This document shows positions 55,135 through 64,000 of a stretch of 64,000 nucleotides of DNA, in pieces (the first letter of the stretch is position 1; each line of letters begins with the position of its first letter). The stretch lies in assembly GCA_030762935.1 (NCBI GenBank), contig CM060898.1, positions 96,764,781 to 96,828,780 of the forward strand, given 5' to 3'. Below the pieces are notes generated by a model, which was not told where the DNA came from, made no database searches, and saw only the letters and a list, made by a program, of their open reading frames with translations. The position numbers were made by a program, and so were the translations under genes. The stretch is from Hymenopus coronatus (taxonomy: Eukaryota > Arthropoda > Insecta > Mantodea > Hymenopodidae).

Positions 55135-56240
55135 GAGATAAAGTTGTACATTTACTTTCTCTAGCATGATGTACAATGTACATAATGAGTAGAGAAGGTA
55201 TTGTTTTCCACAAAAAATTTGATACCAAGATTTCACCAGAAATATGAATTTGGAGACCTCTGAATCAAAAAAGAGAGTGTGTACATAACTCAAAACTGAA
55301 AAGTCTGTTAAATGTCAAATAGTATTTAAATTTAGCAACTCTCATAGATATGACACAATTTTCAAGAAAATCCCCCCCAACCCAAGCTAACATGTGGAAA
55401 AATTTTCAAACATTTTAATTTTCTCATAAATGACACTTAACAATTTTTATTAAAATACTGTACATTAACAATATTTATGACAAATAAAATATATATTTTG
55501 AATTTTCTGGGAATAGTCTCTTCATTCTGAATGACTTCTGCATAACTGCTAATCTGTAAGAGATACATAAAAACTTACTGGACAAAATTGTAATCTCTTC
55601 AGAACATATGTTATGTCCTTTACATTTTTTTTATGGAGCCAGCCTTTTCTGAGATATTCCTTATTATAGGTTTTACTTTTAAAATACTCATACTTTTCTC
55701 AAACAGGAAGTTGTCCATGTTTCTTTTGTTTTACTCCTGGCCATGCAAAAAAGAAAATTGTAAAGTGACAGCTTTTAACACATTTGACTATCACTTTGGC
55801 ATAGAGTATTCCTTTAGTTCCCTTTTACTCATAAGGAACAAAATAATAAGACCATTCCGAGCCTGCTGTGGTAGTGTGTGTGGATAGCATGTCTGCCTCA
55901 CATTCAAGTGGTTGAGAGTTCGAATGTGGCTTAGGCAAGCTACCTCAGTAAGTTTTTTTTTTTTTTGTAAGGGTTTTTCTTTATGCTGAGAACGAGAATG
56001 TTGAGTAACTTTAACCTCTATGGATCCCAAGATCATTTCACCAATTTCATTCATTGTCCAATATGGCCAACCAGTTTAAAGGATGTTAAGCTGCATTTTA
56101 TATATATATAAACATATATATATGAGGGGGAAAGAGAGAAAAAGAGAGAGAGAGGGAAGAAATAGAACATTTTGCTGTATCTTATCTTGATTAGCATGGA
56201 GTAGAAATAAGAATAATCTTTTGTAAGAAGTTAACTGGAA
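55135..56240 (+). mobile_element. Family U repeat, copy i, split by a SINE
   Basis: Left end CATTTACTTTCTCTAGCATG. The sequence is collinear to AACAAAATAATAAGACCATT at 55856, then interrupted by a family B SINE, and resumes with TATCTTGATTAGCATGGAGT at 56179-56203. Confidence 0.7.
55858..56110 (+). repeat. tRNA-derived SINE, family B, inside U copy i
   Basis: Head GAGCCTGCTGTGGTAGTGTG, GCCTCACATTCAAGTGGTTG, B box GAGTTCGAATG, GAGTAACTTTAACCTCTATG and the tail TCATTGTCCAATATGGCCAA, then (TA)n and (GA)n tracts at 56098-56158. Confidence 0.75.
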
Positions 56241-57150
56241 CAATTGCCATCAAGTTTAACATAAATTACATTATTGCATTTGGATTAAAATTGGTGTAAA
56301 CTGCATGTTTGGTTGCAAATTTAGTCATTTCTAAATTGAATTTCTTGCTATTACAGGCAAATGAACAGTGCATTGAGATTTAAGTAAGGATCTTCTCCTT
56401 TCTTTCAAATTAACTATTTAATTTATAAACGTTCAAATAGCCATTTACTCAAACTATGTGGACTTGCAGTAAATGCCATGAGCACTATAATGTTTAGCTC
56501 AATTTTAGATAGTCTCTCCTACCATTTAAAAAATACAACTTTGTGTTTAAAATTTACTCATGTTCATTATTATAGGCAAAGAGTTCATGTTTCCTTTAAT
56601 CTAGTAAAATCATACCAATAATAGCACTGGATAATCAATTTATTTACTTGATACCACTACATTAAAAAGTTGTTAAAGTTTAAAAACATGTATTCAGCAA
56701 AGCCAACAACAAGAGTCCTGTACATTTATTTGACATTTCACCATGAAATAACTGACTTATCAGAATGTTTTCATTATAGGTAGATGTAGTTTCAGAGCAC
56801 GCATTTTGTGTGCACAATGTATAATTTAGAATTGGTTGTAGGAATTAATGATTTTAATGAAGTTCTGTGATTGCTGACAAAAGGACATCCACATAAAATT
56901 ATGCTCCAAATTTTCCTCCACTGTACTACAATGACGACACATGGGTAAATTAGCCAAAGAGAATTAATAAGTGTTTAGAACAATATAAACAAGGGTAACT
57001 CTTGATGCAAAAGTTTGGATATGCCTGGGAATATTGGAATTGATTTTCAAGATTTATTGCAAAACGCTTTTACTATTACCAGAAATTAATCATATGTTTG
57101 TCCAACAATTTGTAACAATTAATTGATCTTAGCCATTATTTTTTTGAACG
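56241..57150. other. no recognised feature
   Basis: AT-rich; nothing supported. Confidence 0.4.
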
Positions 57151-57157
57151 ACATTAA

Positions 57158-58206
57158 CCCTATTAGTGCCAATCACAATCTAATCGTGATCCAAAAATTC
57201 TGCAAAAATTAGCAATCACAATCTAATTGTGATGCCGCTTTCATATGTTTTAACTCTTTCCAGCGGGAAAGTCTGTGTACTTTTTACATCATAGCCATAC
57301 AGAAAGGTTTTCTGGAGCATTTCAGGACCTTATCTTCACTCCAAAGCGCTAAATTAGCTCCAAATTTAATTTCTCTAGCAGTGTTTGTTTATACTACTAA
57401 AAAAACATGCACCATCTAGCCGAAGGTTATAAACCGAAGAGAAAATAAGAACTGCAGTTCATGATGTATTAGAAAAAAGCGAGTGACTTTGAATTTTCAG
57501 ACATTGATGGCAGAGTTTCTGACATCGATGTAAGAGAGGAAGATGAATATTCTAGCTTCAGCAATGAAAATGCATCCAATAACAACGGATCTTGTACACA
57601 TGCAAATAATTGGTGTACTTATCAAAATGGATTTACAGAGGTGTAACCAGATGACAAATACAATGTGAATCAACCACCATTCAGCTACACAATAACAGAA
57701 GTGCTAAATTGCACTATGTTACATTTGTATCTTATTGCTTCATGTTGTTTTCATTAATTGTGATATCATGCTTATGTGTGTGTGTGTGTGTGTGTGTGTG
57801 TTTTTGGTTAATTTTTTTTTCAGTTTCAGGTTATGTGAATTCATTTTTTGCATTTTAAAAAATAAAACACCAGACCAAAACATGATACTGTTTTAGTAAA
57901 GAAATATCTATACTTTCATTTAATTACCTGAACTTTCTGTGTAGTAAGCTTTTGTATGCCTAATTATTGATTTTGGGATTTTTAATTTTATTTTTAAGTT
58001 TTTAAAAATATTGAAGAGACTTCTCATCCATATAATGAACATTATACAGTAGACAAATGGGTTATCTAAAAATAAAAAAAAGATTTAGCTCTCTATGTCA
58101 TTTGGTACTCATTTTATTACTACTAATTTAAAATCTTGCATTCTCCTGTAAAATTGCTTGGCACTTTTCAGACAACATTTTGCTATTCGGGTTAACACTA
58201 AAAGGG
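57158..58206 (+). mobile_element. piggyBac-type transposon, internally deleted
   Basis: TTAA precedes the left end (57154-57157) and TTAT, one change from TTAA, follows the right end. Ends CCCTATTAGTGCCAAT and CCCTTTTAGTGTTAAC (reverse complement of the right) are inverted repeats. Near the left end ATCACAATCTAATCGTGAT and ATCACAATCTAATTGTGAT form a doubled quasi-palindrome. The interior keeps an acidic frame (57476-57645: DFEFSDIDGRVSDIDVREED) like the N-terminus of piggyBac transposases, then stops. It contains a (TG)n run at 57775-57801. No catalytic domain. Confidence 0.85.
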
Positions 58207-58785
58207 TTATTTTATTATCATTTATACAACAAAATGTAAATAACTGCTCATTAATGAACCTCATGTTGCAGCATTCTTGTAAGTAACAAAAAGAAAGTTT
58301 TCAAAAGCATAGCACAAATGCGTAATCTGGTATATGCCTAAAGAGCAAAGTATTATATAGTACCTATCTCATAAGTAATGTATGATCTAATGATTGCCTC
58401 TGCAACTATATAATGTAGACACAATTACTTATAACAGATAATATGGTTAGTCTGTTTAGGGAGTTTATGCAGCATGGATTGCATCCTTAAACTTGATATT
58501 TTCAGGATAGAAAGCTAGTTAGTTAATAGGGCTATTTCATATGCCTTACATTACAATTCCATATACCTTATATTACAATGTTAATTGGTGTCTGAAAGAT
58601 TTTTTTCCCAAGTTTTCCCGACAATTTTGGAAAATTTACAGAGAAAAAGAAAAGTTTACAAGAAAGGCTACATGTCAGTTTTTTTTTATATACCAGTGTT
58701 TAATGTCCATTCTTACTAGATATGTCACCACAAGCAATATATATGATGATAAATACAATTAAATTATATTTGGAAAAGAATTTGG
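58207..58785. other. no recognised feature
   Basis: AT-rich; nothing supported. Confidence 0.4.
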
Positions 58786-58789
58786 TAAG

Positions 58790-58945
58790 TAATCATTTCA
58801 GATCTAAGTTTAGGGCATTTGCCAGTTATGAAAACTGAGGAAAATCTGGAAAAACCTCAGTCAGGAGGTCGGTCCTGTCAGATTTGAACTATGGATCTCC
58901 CAAATGCGAGTTTCATATTACCAAGGAACCATCTGCTTAAGTTAT
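58790..58945 (-). repeat. tRNA-derived SINE, family D-like
   Basis: Minus strand: GCAGATGGTTCCTTGGTAAT head, TAGTTCAAATCTGAC (B box), CTGAGGTTTTTCCAGATTTT and ACTGGCAAATGCCCTAAACT. Confidence 0.65.
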
Positions 58946-59605
58946 CTTTTTATTGTGATAGCAAACTCTCGTGTTTTTACTTACTGCCTTTTCTTGAAAC
59001 AGATAAGTTGCTTTCTGGGAGCAGCAGAGAGGTCACAACAAAATCAAATTTTTAATAGACAAATAGAGAAAGGTCACAAATAGTAGTTATGGCAGATAAG
59101 CATACTGGCTATAGTAGGCAGAAAAAAGCATTTTAAAAATACGATAAAATAATATGGCTTCAGCATTTGCAACATATTGATTTTGATGGCCTAAGTCAAC
59201 TTTTGCATGCCAGAATGTTTGAAATAGCAGTTTTCTATCTCCTTGGTAGTTTCTCCCCTACATATAAAATCCTTGGAAATAAATTATCATTCACAATGAA
59301 AATGATTATTAAAATAATGATTTATAACAAACTATGATCATCACAATAAGATGTCATTCATAACAAACAGCAAACCAATCATGAAGAGCATGAAAAAGTT
59401 GAGCTAATATGCATTTTGTGGAGTGGCCACCAACAGTACATATTAAAAATTGAGGTAATTTATCAAAGTAAACTAACTCAAAATAGACTCATAGATATAC
59501 CAGTAATTCTTGGCTTGTAATCTTACACAGAAAAGCAGCTACTGGGTCAATACATGGCGATGGTAAACATGTTGGGAAAATGATCACATGATGAGGTGTA
59601 TGGAG
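58946..59605. other. no recognised feature
   Basis: AT-rich; nothing supported. Confidence 0.4.
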
Positions 59606-59616
59606 AATTGCTCTTT

Positions 59617-59901
59617 TAAATGAAAATGGGGTTTTTATTTATGGACGCTCTTTAACTGCTGTGGTTCTCAGCATCCCATTCTATGCTGAGCATGAAACAC
59701 CTGTTAATTTTCCTCAGAGGCCTCTTTTTCAGGCTTGAGGTTCTTTTACATGGCACGGGACCAACAGCTTTACTTCCCTTCTAAAGAAGCCATGCTAAGG
59801 ATTTTTATGCCTGAAAAAATCCATTGCCTCCACTGGGTTTGAACCTGTGACCTAGGGTATATGAATTTAGCATGGTAACCATTACACCACAGAGGGCGAC
59901 A
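59617..59901 (-). repeat. tRNA-derived SINE, family A
   Basis: Head on the minus strand GTCGCCCTCTGTGGTGTAAT with B box GGTTCAAACCC, and the common body and tail. Flanks AATTGCTCTTT (59606-59616) and AATTGTTCTTT (59902-59912) are the target duplication with one change. Confidence 0.9.
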
Positions 59902-59912
59902 AATTGTTCTTT

Positions 59913-60820
59913 GATTGACTAGTTTCTTATGTTTGATATAGACATAAATATGATAGCTGGGAACTAGCAAACTTCTTTTTGTTTCCATTTAAGTTTATGT
60001 AAATTAAAGATACTGTAATATTCAACTGTTACTTAATCCATTGAAGAAGATTATATATTAGTCCTTTTGGGGGGTGAACCTGCCACCATACCAATATGGT
60101 CAACTCCATGCATTAAGATATTTAAGGTGGTAGTTTTAAAAAAAGTACCTTTATAATCGCTGGTCCCTCTCCAACCACTATATTTACACACAATATATGT
60201 ACCTCCAATTTTTATGCATCCCAAATAAAGCAGGTTGTAATTTTACAAGAGGTGTTAAATGCAACATGCTAAGTATTATAGCAAAGCTATATAAATAAAA
60301 TCAAATTAAAGCTATTTAGCCATAACAAAATCAGAATGCAGACAATTTTGAGACATCTGAACTTATTCAATCTCTGAACATTTATAGATACAACTGGCAA
60401 AGGATCAGGACAAACTCTGAAATGTGAATTTTGATTTTTATCCAGGATAGACATGGCAGCACGTTATTTATGTGGCTTCAAAAAATGTCTTGTATGGAAG
60501 AAATATAATTTATTCATATCACAAAGCAGTTTTGTAACTAATTTATGGCTGTTAAAATGAAAGCTCAGCAAGTATGAATGAGACTATAAAAATTTTTACA
60601 AACCTCCATTTGTACAGAGCAGATGCTTTATTTTATTTTAGTTCTTCTCAGCATTTATGTATGCATTTTACTCACATTTGCAGCTGAAGTCTTGGAATAA
60701 AATAGAGAGAGAGACTTCTTTTTGCTTTTTTTTTCCTTCCTTTTCTTTTTACGTTCAATGAAAAGAAAAAAACTTTTCAGAGAATGCTGTTAATTCTCAT
60801 GAGGTTGTTGTATAAACCTG
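59913..60820. other. no recognised feature
   Basis: AT-rich; nothing supported. Confidence 0.4.
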
Positions 60821-60824
60821 TCTT

Positions 60825-61015
60825 TGTCTTTGTGGCATAGTGGTCACTGCTCCCGGCTAGTATGCAAAGGAACATCTGATTCCTGATTTGAGATGGAAAA
60901 TTTCTCAATGGTAGTAGGGTTCATAATGGGTTCAAGACTGGATGTCCGTTTTGTGCCTTCTTCCCAAAATAGAGAGTAACAACTTATTATCAAAATGGTA
61001 TACCCTTAGTGAGTC
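60825..61015 (+). repeat. tRNA-derived SINE, degraded
   Basis: TTTGTGGCATAGTGGTCACT (A-box-like) at 60828 and TGATTCCTGATTTGAGATGG at the B-box position. The end is indistinct and abuts family R copy 3. Confidence 0.5.
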
Positions 61016-61018
61016 TTA

Positions 61019-62299
61019 TGCCTGGTTTTCAATAATCAAGAATGGAAACCAAAACAATAGCAATACAGTTAAAATATATGTGTTATAATGTGAATGTTCA
61101 CAAATTAGTGGGAAGCTTTCCTAGTTGCAGAGAATAGGAAAATTGACTTGATTAAATTTTCACTTTCTTTAGTTGTTCCTACAGACAACAAATTAGATCC
61201 ATGTTGTATACAATAGACTCTTTTCTACAGTAATTATTTATTTCTGGTCACAAAATGGGAAAATGAAACCAGAAGAAATCTCAGCAAATGTGCATCCAGG
61301 ATGCTAAGTACAACTAGAGGAATCAGAAATAGTAATAAATTTGCATTTACAAAATGTTTACTCTACCAAATTTTGATGCTGGCTACTGCATGTATTGCCT
61401 GAGTTGGAAACAGGTAAGCAGTTACAAAAAATGGATAAATTCCCAAACCAGGAAATCACTCGAAATTGCTATATCCATCATATGCATAATCTTTTATTAT
61501 TATTAACACTTATTCAGTAATATATCACAATATGAATATAGCAGAAGAAGCTGCATAACATAGCTGAGAATAGAGAGCCCTAAGCTGGAAAGCATAGCCG
61601 AGGCATTGGGGGTTCTAAGCTGCAAAGCATAGGCATGTTCTTAGAAGGAGTAGATGTGGCCAAAGGTCGCAGCTATGCAGTAATTATAGAGCATAGCAGA
61701 GAGATCTGCAAAGCTAAACCCCAATGAACAATGGCATAGCCAAGGGATTTGTGAGGTCTAAATCCAACAGAATTACCACAAATAGTGGATTTTCATTTTA
61801 GTGACATTTTCATAGGAAGGCAACATTGATTTACTTACTTTTGGCACTCTTAGCAAAAATGTAGCTCATAATGGCATTACATTGCCATATATAATCAGTC
61901 ACAAAGCGGGGTAGGCATTATGACTTTATCAGAGCAACATCATCTGCTTCATTTATTCCTTACTCCTTCAGGATTATGCTGGATATAATAATGACTGGAA
62001 TTCATCAGTATTTTGCAAGTAAAACATTTGTTCCAGGGTTCGAGAGTAAAACCCAAAAAATCATATCCCAAAGCACAACATTGGCTCTACTAGTCATATA
62101 GTCATCATCATTGCTCAGTTTAACACAAATGAAATCCCAATGTATAAACTCAACTTTCCACTTTGAGATTGATGTGTTATTGGTTTGCATTACCATTCTC
62201 TTTGCCAGACTGTTATGAACAAAATCTTGTAAGCTGCATTGCTTCCCATTCTTGTTTCTGTTTTGGTTACTATTCTTGGGTTATTGTGTGGACCAGCCT
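61019..62299 (-). mobile_element. Family R (PIF/Harbinger-like) copy 3
   Basis: TTA flanks both ends (61016-61018 and 62300-62302). Ends read TGCCTGGTTTTCAATAATCA (left) and AGGCTGGTCCACACAATAAC (right, reverse complement), and the similarity continues into AAGAATGG/AAGAATAG. Internal blocks match R copies 1 and 2. Length 1281 bp, no transposase frame. Confidence 0.65.
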
Positions 62300-62302
62300 T
62301 TA

Positions 62303-63250
62303 GTTATTCATGCCAATCCTACAGGACTGGAATACACCATTAGCATAATTGGTGAGTAATTGCATTTAAAAGTGTTATATTTTATTATATATCATACACT
62401 TTATAATGTATTACAATTTATTATTGCACAAATGTTTTCCTCTCCCTCCATGGGATAAATTTTTATCACTTCTAAGCTCACATTTCGATATACTGTGGAG
62501 TCATTATAACAGCGAGGGGAGTGAACCATGTCTCCTGACAACTGTTATCTTGGGCATCTATTTAGGACATATATTTTCATAAGGGACACTTAATCTGATT
62601 TTTTTTATTTTTTAACCTTTGCAAGATAGCACACTGCAACGATGATGGATACGTTTTTTTATTTAGACAACATACTTAATAAGCACATAATTATAAAAAG
62701 TTTTAAGTTACTCAAATTTGTTCAGAAATTAAAAAATGAATGGAAGGGAGACTACCCAGAATTTACAGCGGGAGCAGAAAAAAGTGTGGCTAAACTTCAT
62801 TTTCTGCTCGACTGTTGGCTCCTATTTCATTAGGTGCAACCATCGAAGTAAAAGGAAATTCTCTATTTTTAGTTTGGTCCTGGAAAGAAATCTCTTTTCC
62901 AACAAAAATGCTTACAACCTAGGCATATCAACACTAACTTTATTGTGCAAAATTAAACATACAAAACCTACCATATACTCTGTGACCTTTGCAATAATCT
63001 TATTTCCCTCATGGTTCACCACTGCCACACCCACAACATTTGAAACTTGTCCCCCCCCCTCCTGCATGTAATTTGTAAAACATAACACAAATGCAAGATG
63101 ACCCATAATTCTCAACATTAATATTTTAGAAAAAAACATTGTCTTGTACTCTGATAAATATGGTATGTCATCATCAACAACAACAAGAAGAATAAGACTA
63201 GTCAAGCCTGTTCCAGTAAGGTATCAATAAGTGCCCAATTTTTCACAGCC
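62303..63250. other. no recognised gene
   Basis: Overlapping frames at 62642-62833, 62736-63071 and 62912-63205 (minus) have no recognisable domain and no supporting splice context. Confidence 0.4.
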
Positions 63251-63254
63251 TTCC

Positions 63255-63350
63255 TCCATTTTTGGTTTATATACCTTTAGGTATGCTCCATTTTTGGTTT
63301 ATATACCTTTAGGTATGCTCCATTTTTGGTTTATATACCTTTAGGTATGC
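63255..63350. repeat. Tandem repeat, 32 bp x 3
   Basis: The unit starting TCCATTTTTGGTTTATATAC occurs three times without any difference (63255, 63287, 63319). Confidence 0.97.
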
Positions 63351-63429
63351 TTTCTTCGTATTATGCTTATCATCCATTCTATATAATAGTCCCATTCAAT
63401 TTTTCTAGTGTTTAAATCTCTTATCTTCT

Positions 63430-64000
63430 ACACTGAATTTTTAGTTCCTGGCAGATATCTGTATCGAGTAATGGCCGGAGTCGGCATTATCACTAGAAGT
63501 TTCTTTTGGGCTTAGAAGTCATCATCTACTGAGTTTTGATGTCCAGGCAATGGACATAGTGGTGTGGTCTAAATCTTCTTGGTGAAGGTTCAGGTATGAC
63601 CGAATCACTGGCTGGAGTTGATGTATTTATACCTGGGCACTTGATGGGCAAGGCTTCTCTGCTCTGATTGCTGATTGATTAGTATGTTTTTGTGTATTTG
63701 GGCTTGTTTTATATGCTGCTCAAGTATGGGATGCCAGGTTTTGTTTGATTTAAGAGCTTCTCCCTTTCTGTTAAAGTTATTTGGGTGTTTGTGAATTTCT
63801 ATTGCTTCGCATGATAGTACACTGTCTTATTATACTGTATAATGCGTTCTCCAGCAGCCCATATTGTATGTTAGGCGACCTCCAACTTTTCTGGCTGGCC
63901 CAGACAGCCACATCACTTGTATTCTGAGAGCTGGATGTTGGAACAAGTAGTCAGTAGATGCCAGCTGAAGCAAGCAGGTCCCTAAGGTCTGCGGATGAGC
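63430..64000 (-). pseudogene. Penelope-like element, 3' part (endonuclease end and tail)
   Basis: The minus strand near 63815-63700 reads EAIEIHKHPNNFNRKGEALK then SNKTWHPILEQHI. This resembles the stretch after the GIY-YIG endonuclease core in Penelope-like and related retroelements (EAIEI.KH..N.N..., W.P.L). Downstream is a non-coding tail to about 63430 with AGAAACTTCTAGTGATAATG-like sequence where Penelope elements keep their hammerhead region. The upstream part is broken by stops and runs off the window. Family assignment is from motif memory and not tested. Confidence 0.6.

Noticed and set aside
62480..62600. Second Tigger-like end (CTGTGGAGTCATTATAACAG)
   Set aside because: Looks like a decayed terminal repeat but no matching partner end was located.
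62736..63071. 111-codon open frame as a gene
   Set aside because: No domain and overlapping frames on both strands; composition as in the surrounding intergenic sequence.
63255..63350. CRISPR-like array
   Set aside because: The 32-bp units follow each other directly with no spacers, and the genome is eukaryotic.
29287..64000. Upstream ORP exons (PH domain)
   Set aside because: Minus-strand frames were looked over for PH-domain motifs and splice borders. None was convincing, so none is reported; short exons could have been missed.

Overview
The window is AT-rich eukaryotic nuclear DNA. It holds one spliced gene in seven short exons, spread through introns of 1.7-6.1 kb that are packed with transposon remains. 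There are no operons, ribosome binding sites or bacterial features. The one recognisable host gene has insect-like protein sequence. The mix of repeats (mariner, Tc1, piggyBac, Tigger, Penelope, CR1/Jockey-like LINEs and tRNA-derived SINEs) fits an arthropod, probably an insect with a large genome. The species cannot be fixed from the sequence alone.

Host gene: the minus strand between 29286 and 6539 encodes an oxysterol-binding-protein-related protein (ORP) of the vertebrate ORP3/6/7 type. In order of transcription the exons are 29286-29076 (FFAT motif and acidic Ser-rich linker), 26566-26391 (start of the lipid-binding ORD and its lid), 22214-22002, 17087-16970 (the VSHHPP half of the family signature), 14776-14616, 8494-8350 and 6665-6539. 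All six internal junctions have GT-AG sites and matching phase, giving 1151 nt of coding sequence. The N-terminal PH-domain exons were not found to the right. The last C-terminal exon(s) were not found in 1-6538, so the gene is incomplete at both ends.

Layout: 1-1346 is an internally deleted Ty3/Gypsy LTR element. 2.9-6.2 kb holds SINEs, a LINE 3' end and a Tc1/mariner-superfamily fossil. 6.5-29.3 kb is the ORP gene; its introns carry a foldback element with two outward tRNA-like heads, two piggyBac-type elements flanked by TTAA, a 331-bp palindromic Penelope-like insertion with a hammerhead-like core, mariner fossils and several copies of an unclassified ~0.8 kb repeat (called family U here). 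29.5-64 kb has no recognised host exon. It contains DNA transposons with visible inverted ends (29551-30352, Tigger 31748-32620, mariner 35072-36204, Tc1 37371-38817, mariner 39101-40396, piggyBac 57158-58206), two LINE bodies, further U copies including a head-to-tail pair, two PIF/Harbinger-like elements (family R) and, at the right edge, the 3' part of a Penelope-like element.

The points most worth a second look are the palindromic Penelope/hammerhead insertion, the divergent double-headed tRNA-like element, family U with its recurrent internal microsatellite and shared reading frame, and the 802-bp transposon with 5-bp flanking repeats. All boundaries were read by eye.
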